From Sphingomonas crocodyli (GTDB lineage Bacteria; Pseudomonadota; Alphaproteobacteria; Sphingomonadales; Sphingomonadaceae), in NCBI RefSeq assembly GCF_004005865.1, contig NZ_SACN01000004.1:124001-188000 (forward strand): a DNA stretch of 64,000 nucleotides, written 5' to 3'. Under the pieces are notes generated by a model. It was not told the origin of the DNA. It searched no databases and saw only the letters and a list, made by a program, of their open reading frames with translations. Both the position numbers and the translations under genes were made by a program. Below, one piece after another: positions 54,371 through 62,708 of this stretch; position 1 is the first letter of the stretch; each line of letters opens with the position of its first letter.

Positions 54371-55300
54371 CTAGCCCGGCCGCAGCTCACCATAACGGCG
54401 ACGCGGGATAAGCTGGCTGGTGCCGAACGACAGTTCGAGCATCAGCCGGCGCCCCGCCTCCAGCACCGTGCCCATGTGCAGCCCGAACGGGTCTTCGACG
54501 AAGCCCGAACCGCGCCGGCCCCGCACGCCGACGATAGCCGCGCGATCGTAGAAGCGCTCGACCAGCCGGCGGCTCACCCCCACGAACGGGCTGAACTGCA
54601 CCGCCAGCGGATGGCACCGGTGGCTGCCGCGCACATAGACATGCTCGCCGGTCCGGCCGTCGACATCGGTCAGGTAGAAGAAGACCTTCACCTGACCCCA
54701 ATCGTCCAGATCGTAATGAAACTTGCCCTGCGACGCGATCGACAGCTGGTCGGCGCGCGGCTCCTGCTTCGCGGGGAAGCTCCACCACAGGCGCGACGAG
54801 ATCAGCCGCGCGGCGCCACCCAGATAGTCCGACGCGATCTGCCGGATCCATCGATTGGTGATCACCTCGCGCGCCGCCGCGCATTGCATCGTGCCGTCCA
54901 GAAAATGGCCGACCAGGATCGACTGGCCATAGCGCTGCTCGGCCTCGGCATGATGCCCGGCCAGAAACGGCATAGCGCGATCCATATAGGCGTAGCATTG
55001 CGCGCGTTCTGCAAACTCGGCGATGTCCCGGCTCACCCGCCGGGGCAGGATCAGGCCCGATGCCAGCCCGTCGCGGCGCAATATATCGGCGATGTCCGAA
55101 GGGCGGCGCGTCGACAGTGCTTCGCCCGATGCGGGATGCGCGGGCGGCTTGCGGGTGCGGCGCTGCCATCGCCGGACGTAGAACGATCGGAACACAGTGA
55201 ACCTGCCGAATATGAACATCAGCAGCCAGCTCGGGCGCGCCATCAGATCGCGCGCATAAACGGGCGCCTTGGTGGCTATGCGGACAAGATAAGCGTGCAT
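54371..55300 (-). CDS. Phytanoyl-CoA dioxygenase-like (2OG-Fe(II) oxygenase fold) protein
   Basis: The 309-residue protein has an H-x-D pair in GKFHYDLDDWGQVKVFFYLTDVDGRTGEHVYVRGSHR and a possible distal His and Arg in LHMGTVLEAGRRLMLELSFG. The order H-x-D, GSHR, H, R fits double-stranded beta-helix Fe(II)/2-oxoglutarate oxygenases of the PhyH type. The N-terminal ~70 residues contain hydrophobic and basic stretches with no domain. The substrate is unknown. Neighbours give no hint other than a divergent, possibly iron-regulated receptor. Confidence 0.6.
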   Translation of the reverse strand: MHAYLVRIATKAPVYARDLMARPSWLLMFIFGRFTVFRSFYVRRWQRRTRKPPAHPASGEALSTRRPSDIADILRRDGLASGLILPRRVSRDIAEFAERAQCYAYMDRAMPFLAGHHAEAEQRYGQSILVGHFLDGTMQCAAAREVITNRWIRQIASDYLGGAARLISSRLWWSFPAKQEPRADQLSIASQGKFHYDLDDWGQVKVFFYLTDVDGRTGEHVYVRGSHRCHPLAVQFSPFVGVSRRLVERFYDRAAIVGVRGRRGSGFVEDPFGLHMGTVLEAGRRLMLELSFGTSQLIPRRRYGELRPG

Positions 55301-55624
55301 CGCAACGCCCCCATGATCTCGCAGATGCGAAGGCGCCGGATGTTTCGATGGTTGCCATTGTTGCGCCGTCGTTTCGATCGGCCGTTAACACTCTGCGATC
55401 GATCCCGATTTTTGGCGGAAAATAGGGAAAAACCGACAGGCTCTTTCCATGTAGGATTTTCTCTGTCAGGCGGGTTCGGCCATGCCCTGCGCGTCGCCCC
55501 TCCCCTCACCCCTGTCGCCCGATCGCCGCCCCATTGCCGGGAGCGATTCCGAAGCCGACGTAGTGACAACTTTCACAACTTTGGCCCCGGCGAGGGTCAT
55601 TTTGCGTCACCGAATCCCCCTTAT
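55301..55624. other. 324-bp intergenic region without a recognisable gene
   Basis: This stretch holds the likely promoter region of the oxygenase-like gene. It has a lower-GC part at 55400-55470 (ATTTTTGGCGGAAAATAGGG), the hairpin-free tract GACAACTTTCACAACTT near 55564, and then the palindromic element in front of hrpB. Short frames exist but have no ribosome-binding sites or coherent codon use. Confidence 0.6.
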
Positions 55625-55647
55625 TCCTCCCCGGGCCGGGGAGGATT
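55625..55647. repeat. GC-rich palindromic element, minimal copy before hrpB
   Basis: TCCTCCCCGGGCCGGGGAGGATT is a single hairpin of the element end type. Its GAGG is the ribosome-binding site of hrpB, seven bases before the ATG. Confidence 0.8.
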
Positions 55648-55650
55648 GTG

Positions 55651-58089
55651 ATGGCCCTCCCGATCGACGCTGTCCTGCCCGATCTGGTCGCGGCGCTCGA
55701 TGCCGGGCCAAACGCCGTGCTGGTCGCCCCGCCGGGCGCGGGCAAGACGACCGCGGTGGCGCCCGCCCTGCTCGATCGCCCGTGGGTCGACGGCCGCAAG
55801 ATCCTGCTCCTCTCCCCCCGCCGCCTTGCCGCGCGCGCGGCGGCCGAGCGTATGGCCGAGCTGGCGGGCGAGCCGGTCGGGCGGACAATCGGCTATGCGA
55901 CCCGGCTCGACAGCAAACAGTCGGCCGCCACCCGCATCCTCGTCGTCACCGAAGGCATCTTCGTCCAGCGGATCCAGGCCGATCCCGAACTGGACGGCAT
56001 CGCCGCCGTGCTGTTCGACGAAGTCCACGAACGCAGTCTCGACAGCGATTTCGGCCTCGCCCTCGCGCTCGATGCGCAAGCGGCCTTACGACCCGACCTA
56101 CGCCTCGTCGCGATGTCGGCGACGCTCAACGGCGATCGCTTCGCGACCCTGATGGGGGACGCCCCCCTGATCGAGAGCGAAGGCCGCAGCCATCCGATCG
56201 AGATCCGCCACGCCCCCCGCGCCGCCGAGCGCCGGATCGAGGACGATATGGCCGCGACGATCCGCAAGGCGCTGGCCGAGGAAAGTGGCAGCCTGCTCGC
56301 TTTCCTGCCCGGCGTCGCCGAGATCGAGCGCACCGCCGAACGATTGGATCGCCTGCCCACTGACGTCATCCTCCACCGCCTCCACGGCAGCCTAGACCCC
56401 GCCGAACAGCGCGCCGCCATCGCGCCATCGCCCGCTGGATTCCGCAAACTCGTCCTCGCGACGTCGATCGCCGAGACCAGCATCACGATCGACGGGCTGC
56501 GCATCGTGGTCGATTCCGGCCTCGCCCGCCGCCCACGCTACGATCGCGCGGCGGGGATGACCCGGCTCGTCACCGAACGCGCGAGCCAGGCCGCCGTCAC
56601 CCAGCGCGCAGGCCGCGCGGGCCGCCAGCAGCCGGGCGTCGTCTATCGGCTTTGGGAGGCGGCCGCGACCGCCGGCCTCCCCCGCTTCGACCCGCCCGAG
56701 ATTTTGGAGGCGGACCTCTCCGCGCTCACGCTCGACTGTGCCTTGTGGGGCGTGGCCGATCCCGCCTCGCTCGCATGGATCGATCCGCCACCGGCCGCCG
56801 CGATCGCCGAGGCGCGCGCCCGGCTGACCTCGCTCGAGGCAATCGATGCCGATGGCCGCCCGACCGCGCACGGCAAGGCGATGGCCGCGCTCCCGCTCCC
56901 ACCGCGCCTCGCCCACATGATGCTGCGCGCGGCCGAGCGCGATATGGCGCCGACGGCCGCCGCCGTCGCAGTCCTCCTGTCCGAACGCGGGCTGGGCGGC
57001 AGTGACGCCGATCTCGACCTGCGCCTGCGCCGCTGGCGGGGCGAGCGCGGCAAAAGGGCCGAAGGCGCGCGGCAGTTGGCGCGCCGCTGGCTGTCGCTGG
57101 TCAAGGCATCGGGCGATGCCGACGAAAGCGATCTGGCTGCCTGTGTCGCCCTCGCCTTCCCCGATCGGATTGCGAAGCGCCGCTCGGCCTCGGGCGAGGA
57201 TTGGATCAGCAGCGGTGGACGCGGCTTCCGGCTCGATCCCACCTCCCCGCTCGCCAGAGCCGAATGGCTGGCGGTCGCCGAAACGCAAGGGTCGGCCGCC
57301 GGCGCGCGCATCCTTTCCGCCGCGCCGATCGACGCGCGCGAGGTCGAGCGCCTGTTCGCCGACCGGATCGAAACGAAGCGCACCGCCCGCTTCGATCCCG
57401 CGACCGGCGCGGTCGAAGCAAGGCGCGAGAAGCGGCTGGGCGCGATCATCCTCTCCAGCGGGCGCGACGAGGCCGCCAATGCTCAGGAGATTGCCGAGGC
57501 GCTGGTCGACGCCGTCCGCACGCGCGGCCTTGGCCTGCTCGACTGGTCCGAAGGCGCCACCGCCTTGCGCGCCCGCGCCCTCTTCGCCCGCCAGCATGAC
57601 GAGAGCGCGCCCGATCTGTGCGACGAGACGCTGATCGCCAGCCTCGACGACTGGCTCGCCCCGCTCGTATCCGGCCAGCGCCGCCTGCCCGCGATCACCG
57701 CCTCGGCCTTTGATGGGCTGCTCGGTTGGGACGGACGGCAGGCGGTCGACCGGCTCGCGCCCGAGCATCTCGGTACGCCCGCAGGCTCCAAGCATCCGAT
57801 CGACTATGCGGCCGAGGGCGGTCCAGCGGTCGAGATGCGACCGCAAACCCTGTTCGGCATGACCACGCATCCGATGGTCGGCGGGGGCCGCGTGCCGCTG
57901 ACGTTGCGCCTCACCTCCCCCGCAGGGCGGCCGATCCAGACGACCAAGGATCTGCCCGGTTTCTGGGCCGGAAGCTGGGCATCGGTCGCCAAGGAGATGC
58001 GCGGGCGCTATCCCCGCCACCCGTGGCCCGACGATCCGGCGGCCGCCGATCCGACGCTTCGGACCAAGAAGGCGAGCCAACGGCCTTGA
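55651..58089 (+). CDS. hrpB: ATP-dependent RNA helicase HrpB
   Basis: The 812-residue DEAH/RHA helicase has Walker A (APPGAGKTTAVAPAL), DEVHERSLDSD, SATL, and the C-terminal helicase motifs TSIAETSITIDGLRIVVDSGLARR and QRAGRAGRQQPGVVYRLW. The HrpB-specific C-terminal domain includes the HrpB1-type region ending PHPWPDDPAAA-like (RYPRHPWPDDP). Its RNA target in bacteria is not settled. The ATG at 55651 follows a GTG at 55648. Confidence 0.95.
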   Translation: MALPIDAVLPDLVAALDAGPNAVLVAPPGAGKTTAVAPALLDRPWVDGRKILLLSPRRLAARAAAERMAELAGEPVGRTIGYATRLDSKQSAATRILVVTEGIFVQRIQADPELDGIAAVLFDEVHERSLDSDFGLALALDAQAALRPDLRLVAMSATLNGDRFATLMGDAPLIESEGRSHPIEIRHAPRAAERRIEDDMAATIRKALAEESGSLLAFLPGVAEIERTAERLDRLPTDVILHRLHGSLDPAEQRAAIAPSPAGFRKLVLATSIAETSITIDGLRIVVDSGLARRPRYDRAAGMTRLVTERASQAAVTQRAGRAGRQQPGVVYRLWEAAATAGLPRFDPPEILEADLSALTLDCALWGVADPASLAWIDPPPAAAIAEARARLTSLEAIDADGRPTAHGKAMAALPLPPRLAHMMLRAAERDMAPTAAAVAVLLSERGLGGSDADLDLRLRRWRGERGKRAEGARQLARRWLSLVKASGDADESDLAACVALAFPDRIAKRRSASGEDWISSGGRGFRLDPTSPLARAEWLAVAETQGSAAGARILSAAPIDAREVERLFADRIETKRTARFDPATGAVEARREKRLGAIILSSGRDEAANAQEIAEALVDAVRTRGLGLLDWSEGATALRARALFARQHDESAPDLCDETLIASLDDWLAPLVSGQRRLPAITASAFDGLLGWDGRQAVDRLAPEHLGTPAGSKHPIDYAAEGGPAVEMRPQTLFGMTTHPMVGGGRVPLTLRLTSPAGRPIQTTKDLPGFWAGSWASVAKEMRGRYPRHPWPDDPAAADPTLRTKKASQRP

Positions 58090-58141
58090 CGATCCAAGGC
58101 CATTTGCTGCAATTGCGAACCGACTTTTCGGGAAGTGGATC

Positions 58142-58456
58142 ATGACCCAGGCGCGTATCTATCAGACGTTCAAGAACGCCATGCAGTCGGGCCGCGCCCG
58201 CACGGCGACCTGGATGCTCGAACATGAGCCCGCCGAGGCGAAGCAGCCCGATCCGCTGACCGGCTGGGCCGGATCGGGCGACACCAATGGTCAGGTGAAG
58301 CTCAGCTTCCCGACGCTCGAAGCCGCGCAGGACTATGCCGCGCGCAACGGCCTGACCGCCACGGTGGTCCCCGCCCCTGCGCGCACGGTGAAGTATCAGG
58401 CCTATGCCGACAACTTCAACGTCGGTGCGATCGAGCCGGGTTACACGATCCTTTAA
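58142..58456 (+). CDS. NDUFS4-like NADH dehydrogenase accessory subunit
   Basis: The 104-residue protein matches the ETC complex I subunit (NDUFS4/AQDQ) family: ARIYQTFKNAMQSGRARTATWMLEHEP, WAGSGDTNGQVKLSFPTLEAAQDYAARNGLTATV, ending in the Tyr-rich YADNF segment. Alphaproteobacteria have this supernumerary complex I subunit, shared with mitochondria. It is single, with a 52-base gap behind hrpB and a four-base convergent overlap with the NUDIX gene. Confidence 0.92.
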   Translation: MTQARIYQTFKNAMQSGRARTATWMLEHEPAEAKQPDPLTGWAGSGDTNGQVKLSFPTLEAAQDYAARNGLTATVVPAPARTVKYQAYADNFNVGAIEPGYTIL

Positions 58457-58971
58457 GCTTCGAGGATCCCGGCGCCGAGCAGCAGGAGCAGCTTGACGTC
58501 CATCATCTTGCCGAGGCCACGCTGGGCCTCGACGAACGCCGCGACGTCGGACAGCTTCACGCGGTGGACGATGATGTCCTCGCCATCGACGCCGCCGCCT
58601 TCATGCACCTTCTCCAGCCCGGTCGCGCGGACCAGGGTGAAGGTTTCGGAGACCATGCCCGGCGACGAGGCGAACTCGCCGATCACGTCGATCCCGGCGG
58701 GGCGATAGCCGGTCTCCTCCTCCAGCTCGCGCGCGGCCGCGATCTCGACCGCCTCGCCCTCGGTCTCGTCACCGATCAGGCCGGCGGGCAGTTCGATGCA
58801 CTGCTTCTTCAGCGGCACGCGGAACTGCTCGACCAGCAGGACATGGCCGTCGTCGACCGCGACGATCACCGCGGCCCTTATGCCCCGTGCCCGGCCGACA
58901 TATTCCCACTTCCCCTCGCGCTTGGCGGTGATGAAGCGGCCTTGCCACATCGTCTCGATAGGATCGCTCAC
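58453..58971 (-). CDS. NUDIX hydrolase, ADP-ribose pyrophosphatase-like
   Basis: The 172-residue protein has a canonical Nudix box GDETEGEAVEIAAARELEEETGY (G-x5-E-x7-REL-x-EE-x-GY pattern) and the preceding ADP-ribose pyrophosphatase features VLLVEQFRVPLKKQCIELPAGLIG. The likely reaction is hydrolysis of ADP-ribose or ADP-sugars. Its start overlaps the stop of the TPM-domain gene behind it by four bases, so it ends a lemA-TPM-TPM-NUDIX operon. Confidence 0.92.
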   Translation of the reverse strand: MSDPIETMWQGRFITAKREGKWEYVGRARGIRAAVIVAVDDGHVLLVEQFRVPLKKQCIELPAGLIGDETEGEAVEIAAARELEEETGYRPAGIDVIGEFASSPGMVSETFTLVRATGLEKVHEGGGVDGEDIIVHRVKLSDVAAFVEAQRGLGKMMDVKLLLLLGAGILEA

Positions 58972-59636
58972 AGCAGCAGCATCCGGTTGGGTATCTCGTC
59001 CGGGTCGGTGCCCGTATGCGGGAAATGCTCGGCCAGCACCGCACCGACCTTCGCGACCGCCGCCGCCATGCCTTCGCCGGGATGGCCGGCCTTCAGTTCG
59101 ACGATCATCGCGGCCATCGCGTCACCCCAGACAGTGTCGTCGACCTTCGCGGCGATCGCCTTGTCGGCGACGATCTCGGCGCGATGCTCGGCGAGCGAGA
59201 GATAGATGAGCACGCCGGTGCGCGTCTTCGTCCGATGCTCGGTGGTCGCACGGAACAGTTCGAGAGCGCGGCGATGGACCCGGCGGGTCTTGGTCGCGCC
59301 CGGCGTGAAGACCATACGGGCGGGCCACCAGCCGATGATGTAGCGCGTCGCCAGCAGCTTGATCGCGGTTGCAACGGTCAGCACCGTCAGCCATTCGCGC
59401 ATCTTCCAGACATGCCAGCCACCGCTCATCCGATCGAGCAGGCCAAGGTAGAAATCCGGAAAGGCGGCATAGACTGACAGCGCCAGCAGCGCGACCAGCG
59501 CCGCCCACGCCCAGGGGACGTCGTTATAGCTGTCGGACTGGTGCGCGACGATCGTCGCGATCTCGCCATCGGTGGTCGCTTCCGCCGCGGTCACGGCCTC
59601 GGTGACGCGCTGGATATCAGCTTCGGTTACGCGCAT
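58968..59636 (-). CDS. TPM-domain membrane protein (cytoplasmic TPM type)
   Basis: The 222-residue protein begins with half of a TPM-like domain (ADIQRVTEAVTAAEATTDGEIATIVA), has two membrane helices (about 42-60 and 82-100), and ends with a TPM-type domain (HRALELFRATTEHRTKTRTGVLIYLSLAEHRAEIVADKAI). Its start shares a base with the stop of the YgcG-like gene. The lemA-TPM-TPM arrangement is common and is linked to membrane-associated functions that are not well defined. Confidence 0.82.
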   Translation of the reverse strand: MRVTEADIQRVTEAVTAAEATTDGEIATIVAHQSDSYNDVPWAWAALVALLALSVYAAFPDFYLGLLDRMSGGWHVWKMREWLTVLTVATAIKLLATRYIIGWWPARMVFTPGATKTRRVHRRALELFRATTEHRTKTRTGVLIYLSLAEHRAEIVADKAIAAKVDDTVWGDAMAAMIVELKAGHPGEGMAAAVAKVGAVLAEHFPHTGTDPDEIPNRMLLL

Positions 59637-60463
59637 CACCAGCTCCCCGACGATCCGCCGCCGCCAAACGATCCGCCGCCGCCCGAAAAGCCGCCACCGC
59701 CTCCGCCGCCCCAGCCACCGCCGCCGGAACCGCCACCCCAGCCGCCACCGCTGGACGGCCAGATGATGACGGGCGGAATGCCGCCGCTGCGATAGCGCCG
59801 TCCGCCCGCGCGACGCAGGCTGGAAAGCGCGATGAAGATGATGACGATGATCCAGAAGATCAGCGACAGCGGAACGCCGCCCCCGCTCTTGCGCGCCTTC
59901 TTGTCGGCCGCGACCATCGCCTGCGCCTTCGCCTCGGCCTCCGCAGGCGGAAGCTGGAGCAATTGGAGCAGCGAATTCGCGCCCGCCTCGATCCCGCCGG
60001 CCATGTCGCCCTGCTTGAAGCGGGGGATGATCTGCCGCTGGATGATCACGCTCGACAGTGCGTCGGTGACGATCGGTTCGAGGCCGTAGCCGACCTCGAT
60101 CCGCACCTTGCGCTCGTTGGGCGCGACGAGCAGCAGCAGGCCGCTGTTGACCTTGGCCTCGCCGATCTTCCATTCGCGGCCGAGGCGATAGCCATAGTCC
60201 GCGATGTCATAACCTTCGAGGCTCGGCACAGTAGCGATCACCATCTGCCGCCCGCTCTGCTGTTCGAGCGCTTCGAGCCTGGTGGTCAACGACGCCTGCT
60301 GCTCGGGGCTGAGCAGGTTCGCCTCGTCGACCACACGGCCGCTGAGCTTGGGGAAGGTCTGCGCAAAGGCAGGCATCGCCAGCAGCAGCGCCATCAACAG
60401 CGCCGCCGCCAACCACAGTGGCCCTCTCCCCAGACGGGAAGAGGGGAGGATCGCAGCGGTCAT
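59636..60463 (-). CDS. YgcG-like TPM-domain protein with Gly-rich tail
   Basis: The 275-residue protein has an N-terminal signal or anchor, the periplasmic TPM domain (GRVVDEANLLSPEQQASLTTRLEALEQQSGRQMVIATVPS to about 190), a membrane helix (about 202-217) and a Gly/Ser/Trp-rich tail (GGGWGGGSGGGGWGGG) to the end. The first 15 residues before the hydrophobic part are encoded by a copy of the GC-rich palindrome. The role in membrane or photosystem-type repair known for TPM domains elsewhere is inference here. lemA ends one base upstream. Confidence 0.87.
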   Translation of the reverse strand: MTAAILPSSRLGRGPLWLAAALLMALLLAMPAFAQTFPKLSGRVVDEANLLSPEQQASLTTRLEALEQQSGRQMVIATVPSLEGYDIADYGYRLGREWKIGEAKVNSGLLLLVAPNERKVRIEVGYGLEPIVTDALSSVIIQRQIIPRFKQGDMAGGIEAGANSLLQLLQLPPAEAEAKAQAMVAADKKARKSGGGVPLSLIFWIIVIIFIALSSLRRAGGRRYRSGGIPPVIIWPSSGGGWGGGSGGGGWGGGGGGGFSGGGGSFGGGGSSGSW

Positions 60464-60464
60464 C

Positions 60465-61055
60465 TTAGAAGCTGACGCTCGGCGCCTTGTCCGAACCCGC
60501 GGCCGCCTCGAAGGGCTGCATCGGCTGCGCGCCGTGGAACACCTTGGCGCCGATCGCGGTCGGGAAGGTGCGGATCAGCGTATTATAGCCGCGCACCGAC
60601 TCGTTATAATCGCGGCGCGCGATCGCGATGCGGTTCTCGGTGCCTTCAAGCTGGCTCTGCAGCGCCATGAACTGATCCGACGATTTCAGGTCGGGATAGT
60701 TCTCCGACGCGACGAGCAGGCGGCTGAGCGAGCCCGAAAGCTGGCCCTGCGCATCGGCGAACGCCTTCACCTTGGCCGGATCGCTGAGGTCGTCGGCCGA
60801 AAGCTGAATGCCGGTCGCGCGGGCGCGGGCGTTGGTGACGTCGGTGAGGACGGTCGATTCCTGCTTGGCATAACCCTTCACCGTGTTGACCAGATTGGGA
60901 ATCAGGTCCGCGCGGCGCTGATACTGGGTCTGCACGTCGGCCCACTTGGCCTTCGCTTCCTCCTGCGCGGCGGGCACCGAGTTAATGCCGCAGCCGGCCA
61001 CGGAGATCGCGGCGACGGGGGCGAGCATGAGGACGGAGAAACGACGATCGGTCAT
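60465..61055 (-). CDS. LemA family protein
   Basis: The 196-residue protein is a predicted lipoprotein (lipobox SVAGC, Cys22) with the LemA helical domain (QTQYQRRADLIPNLVNTVKGYAKQESTVLTDVTNARA, SRLLVASENYPDLKSSDQFMALQSQLEGTENRIAIARRDYNESVRGYN). LemA proteins are of unknown function and usually go with TPM proteins, as here. It is the first gene of the operon. Confidence 0.93.
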   Translation of the reverse strand: MTDRRFSVLMLAPVAAISVAGCGINSVPAAQEEAKAKWADVQTQYQRRADLIPNLVNTVKGYAKQESTVLTDVTNARARATGIQLSADDLSDPAKVKAFADAQGQLSGSLSRLLVASENYPDLKSSDQFMALQSQLEGTENRIAIARRDYNESVRGYNTLIRTFPTAIGAKVFHGAQPMQPFEAAAGSDKAPSVSF

Positions 61056-61194
61056 CTGGCGTGAATCCCTGAAACCGGCTGTGTTAGCCGCGTAGGTAGG
61101 TAAGCGTGGTTCGTTACGGCTTCAATGGCCGAACTTGACCTTTGTTGCACGAGCGCGATGCTGGGGCGCTGCGCAGCATCGGAGGAGCGAGCAT

Positions 61195-61632
61195 ATGCTG
61201 AACGATTTCAAGGCGTTCATCAACAAGGGCAATGTCGTCGACCTGGCCGTCGCGGTCATCATCGGCGCGGCCTTCGGCAAGATCGTGTCGTCGCTGACGG
61301 ACGATCTGATCATGCCGATCATCGGCTATGTCTTCGGCGGGCTCGATTTTTCGAGCTATTTCGTGCGCCTAGGCGCGGTTCCGGCCGATTTCGTGGGGTC
61401 TGCGACCAATTATGCCGACCTGAAGAAAGCCGGCGTCGCGATGGTCGGTTTCGGGCAGTTCATCACCGTCGCGGTCAACTTCCTGATCGTCGCCTTCGTG
61501 ATGTTCCTGCTGGTTCGCGCGGTGCGCAAGCTCGACAAGGTCGATGAAGCCAAGCCCGCGGCACCCGCCGCCCCGCCCGAGGATGTCGTGCTGCTGCGTG
61601 AGATCCTGGCGGAGCTGAAGAAGAAAGGCTGA
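61195..61632 (+). CDS. mscL: Large-conductance mechanosensitive channel
   Basis: The 145-residue protein has the MscL N-terminal amphipathic helix and pore helix (MLNDFKAFINKGNVVDLAVAVIIGAAFGKIVSSLTDDLIMPIIG), a second helix (GQFITVAVNFLIVAFVMFLLVRAV) and a C-terminal cytoplasmic helix (EDVVLLREILAELKKK). It opens under osmotic downshock. GGAGGAG lies just upstream of the ATG. It diverges from lemA. Confidence 0.96.
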   Translation: MLNDFKAFINKGNVVDLAVAVIIGAAFGKIVSSLTDDLIMPIIGYVFGGLDFSSYFVRLGAVPADFVGSATNYADLKKAGVAMVGFGQFITVAVNFLIVAFVMFLLVRAVRKLDKVDEAKPAAPAAPPEDVVLLREILAELKKKG

Positions 61633-61642
61633 CGCGATCCGT

Positions 61643-61671
61643 TTGAAATCCGCGCCGCTGCATCCTATATC
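61643..61671 (+). promoter_or_regulatory. Candidate promoter of the tmRNA gene
   Basis: TTGAAA (61643-61648) and TATATC (61666-61671) are separated by 17 bases. The predicted transcript starts near 61678, just before the acceptor piece of the tmRNA gene. Confidence 0.65.
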
Positions 61672-61677
61672 GGTCGG

Positions 61678-62060
61678 TGCCGGCTTGCCGGCTATGGTGA
61701 TAAAGTGTGCCGTGTAATAGATGCAGCGGACCCGGGGGCGGTACCCGGCGGCTCCACCACAAAGCCCGGTTTTCCGGGCTTCATGATGGGGCCGAACTAG
61801 GATCGACGTGTGTTCAAAGACGGTATTTTTGCCCGGCCTGAATGAGCCGTTAAACCGTTCAAAACCTACAAGTGCCAACGACAACGAGGCGCTCGCGATT
61901 GCCGCGTAACTGAGTCCTAACGGACGACGTTACAAGGCTTAAGCGCGGTTCGGTCCGCACCGGGCAACAGAAGCGGAATCCGGCGGCCCCGGGGGGGCCG
62001 AGCAACAGAACCCCCCGACCCTCCGACGACTCGGAGCACCGAGCAACAGAAGCTCCCCAC
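61678..62060 (+). ncRNA. ssrA: Permuted two-piece tmRNA (alphaproteobacterial type)
   Basis: The 3' acceptor piece comes first: the T-arm (CCGGG-GGCGGTA-CCCGG), then CGGCTCC and ACCA ending at 61759. A hairpin (61761-61781) and short spacer are removed, then the coding piece begins GGGGCCG at 61788, which pairs with CGGCTCC as the tRNA acceptor stem. The tag frame ANDNEALAIAA is at 61874-61906 with stop TAA at 61907. The 3' side holds three GCAACAGAA motifs, two of them in foldable pseudoknots. tmRNA rescues stalled ribosomes and tags the protein with this peptide. The 3' end is not precisely known. Confidence 0.9.
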
Positions 62061-62105
62061 TTTCCCCCTTCCCGATCACCAAGCGGCGTCGCTACACCGG
62101 CGGCG

Positions 62106-62708
62106 ATGGCCAAACTCTATTTCTATTATGCCGCGATGAACGCCGGCAAATCGACCACGCTGCTGCAGGCCGATTTCAACTATCGCGAGCGCGGCATGCG
62201 CACGATGCTGTTCACCGCAGCGTTCGACGACCGATTCCGCACCGGCGCGATCAGCTCACGGATCGGGTTGCAGGCCGATGCCAACTCGATCGAACGCGAT
62301 AGCGATATCTTCGCGAGCGTTGCCGCCGCGCTGGCCGAAGGGCCGCTCGGCTGCGTGCTGGTCGACGAGGCGCAGTGGCTGAGCCGTGAACAGGTGTTCC
62401 AGCTTGCCGCCATCGCCGACGAACTCGACGTACCCGTCCTCGCTTATGGCCTGCGCACCGATTTCCGCGCCGAACTCTTTCCGGGCAGCGCCGCGTTGCT
62501 CGCGGTCGCGGACTCGCTGGTCGAACTCAAGGGCATCTGCGCGTGCGGGCGCAAGGCGACGATGAACCTGCGCGTCGACGCCGATGGCAGGGCCGTAACA
62601 CAAGGCGCGCAGATCGAAGTCGGCGGCAACGAACGCTATGTGGCGCTGTGCCGCCGCCATTTCATGGCACAGATGGGCTGGGCGGGAACCGGGGGAAGAA
62701 CGGCATGA
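62106..62708 (+). CDS. tdk: Thymidine kinase
   Basis: The 200-residue enzyme is a type II thymidine kinase. It has Walker A (MNAGKSTTLL), the DEAQWLS motif (VLVDEAQWLSREQVFQL), the GLRTDF segment, and a zinc-binding lasso (CACGRKA and the later CRRHF). It phosphorylates thymidine to dTMP. The HIT-domain gene overlaps its stop by four bases. Confidence 0.95.
   Translation: MAKLYFYYAAMNAGKSTTLLQADFNYRERGMRTMLFTAAFDDRFRTGAISSRIGLQADANSIERDSDIFASVAAALAEGPLGCVLVDEAQWLSREQVFQLAAIADELDVPVLAYGLRTDFRAELFPGSAALLAVADSLVELKGICACGRKATMNLRVDADGRAVTQGAQIEVGGNERYVALCRRHFMAQMGWAGTGGRTA

Noticed and set aside
56392..58143. A 583-codon frame antisense to hrpB
   Set aside because: Shadow frame; hrpB motifs are all intact on the plus strand.
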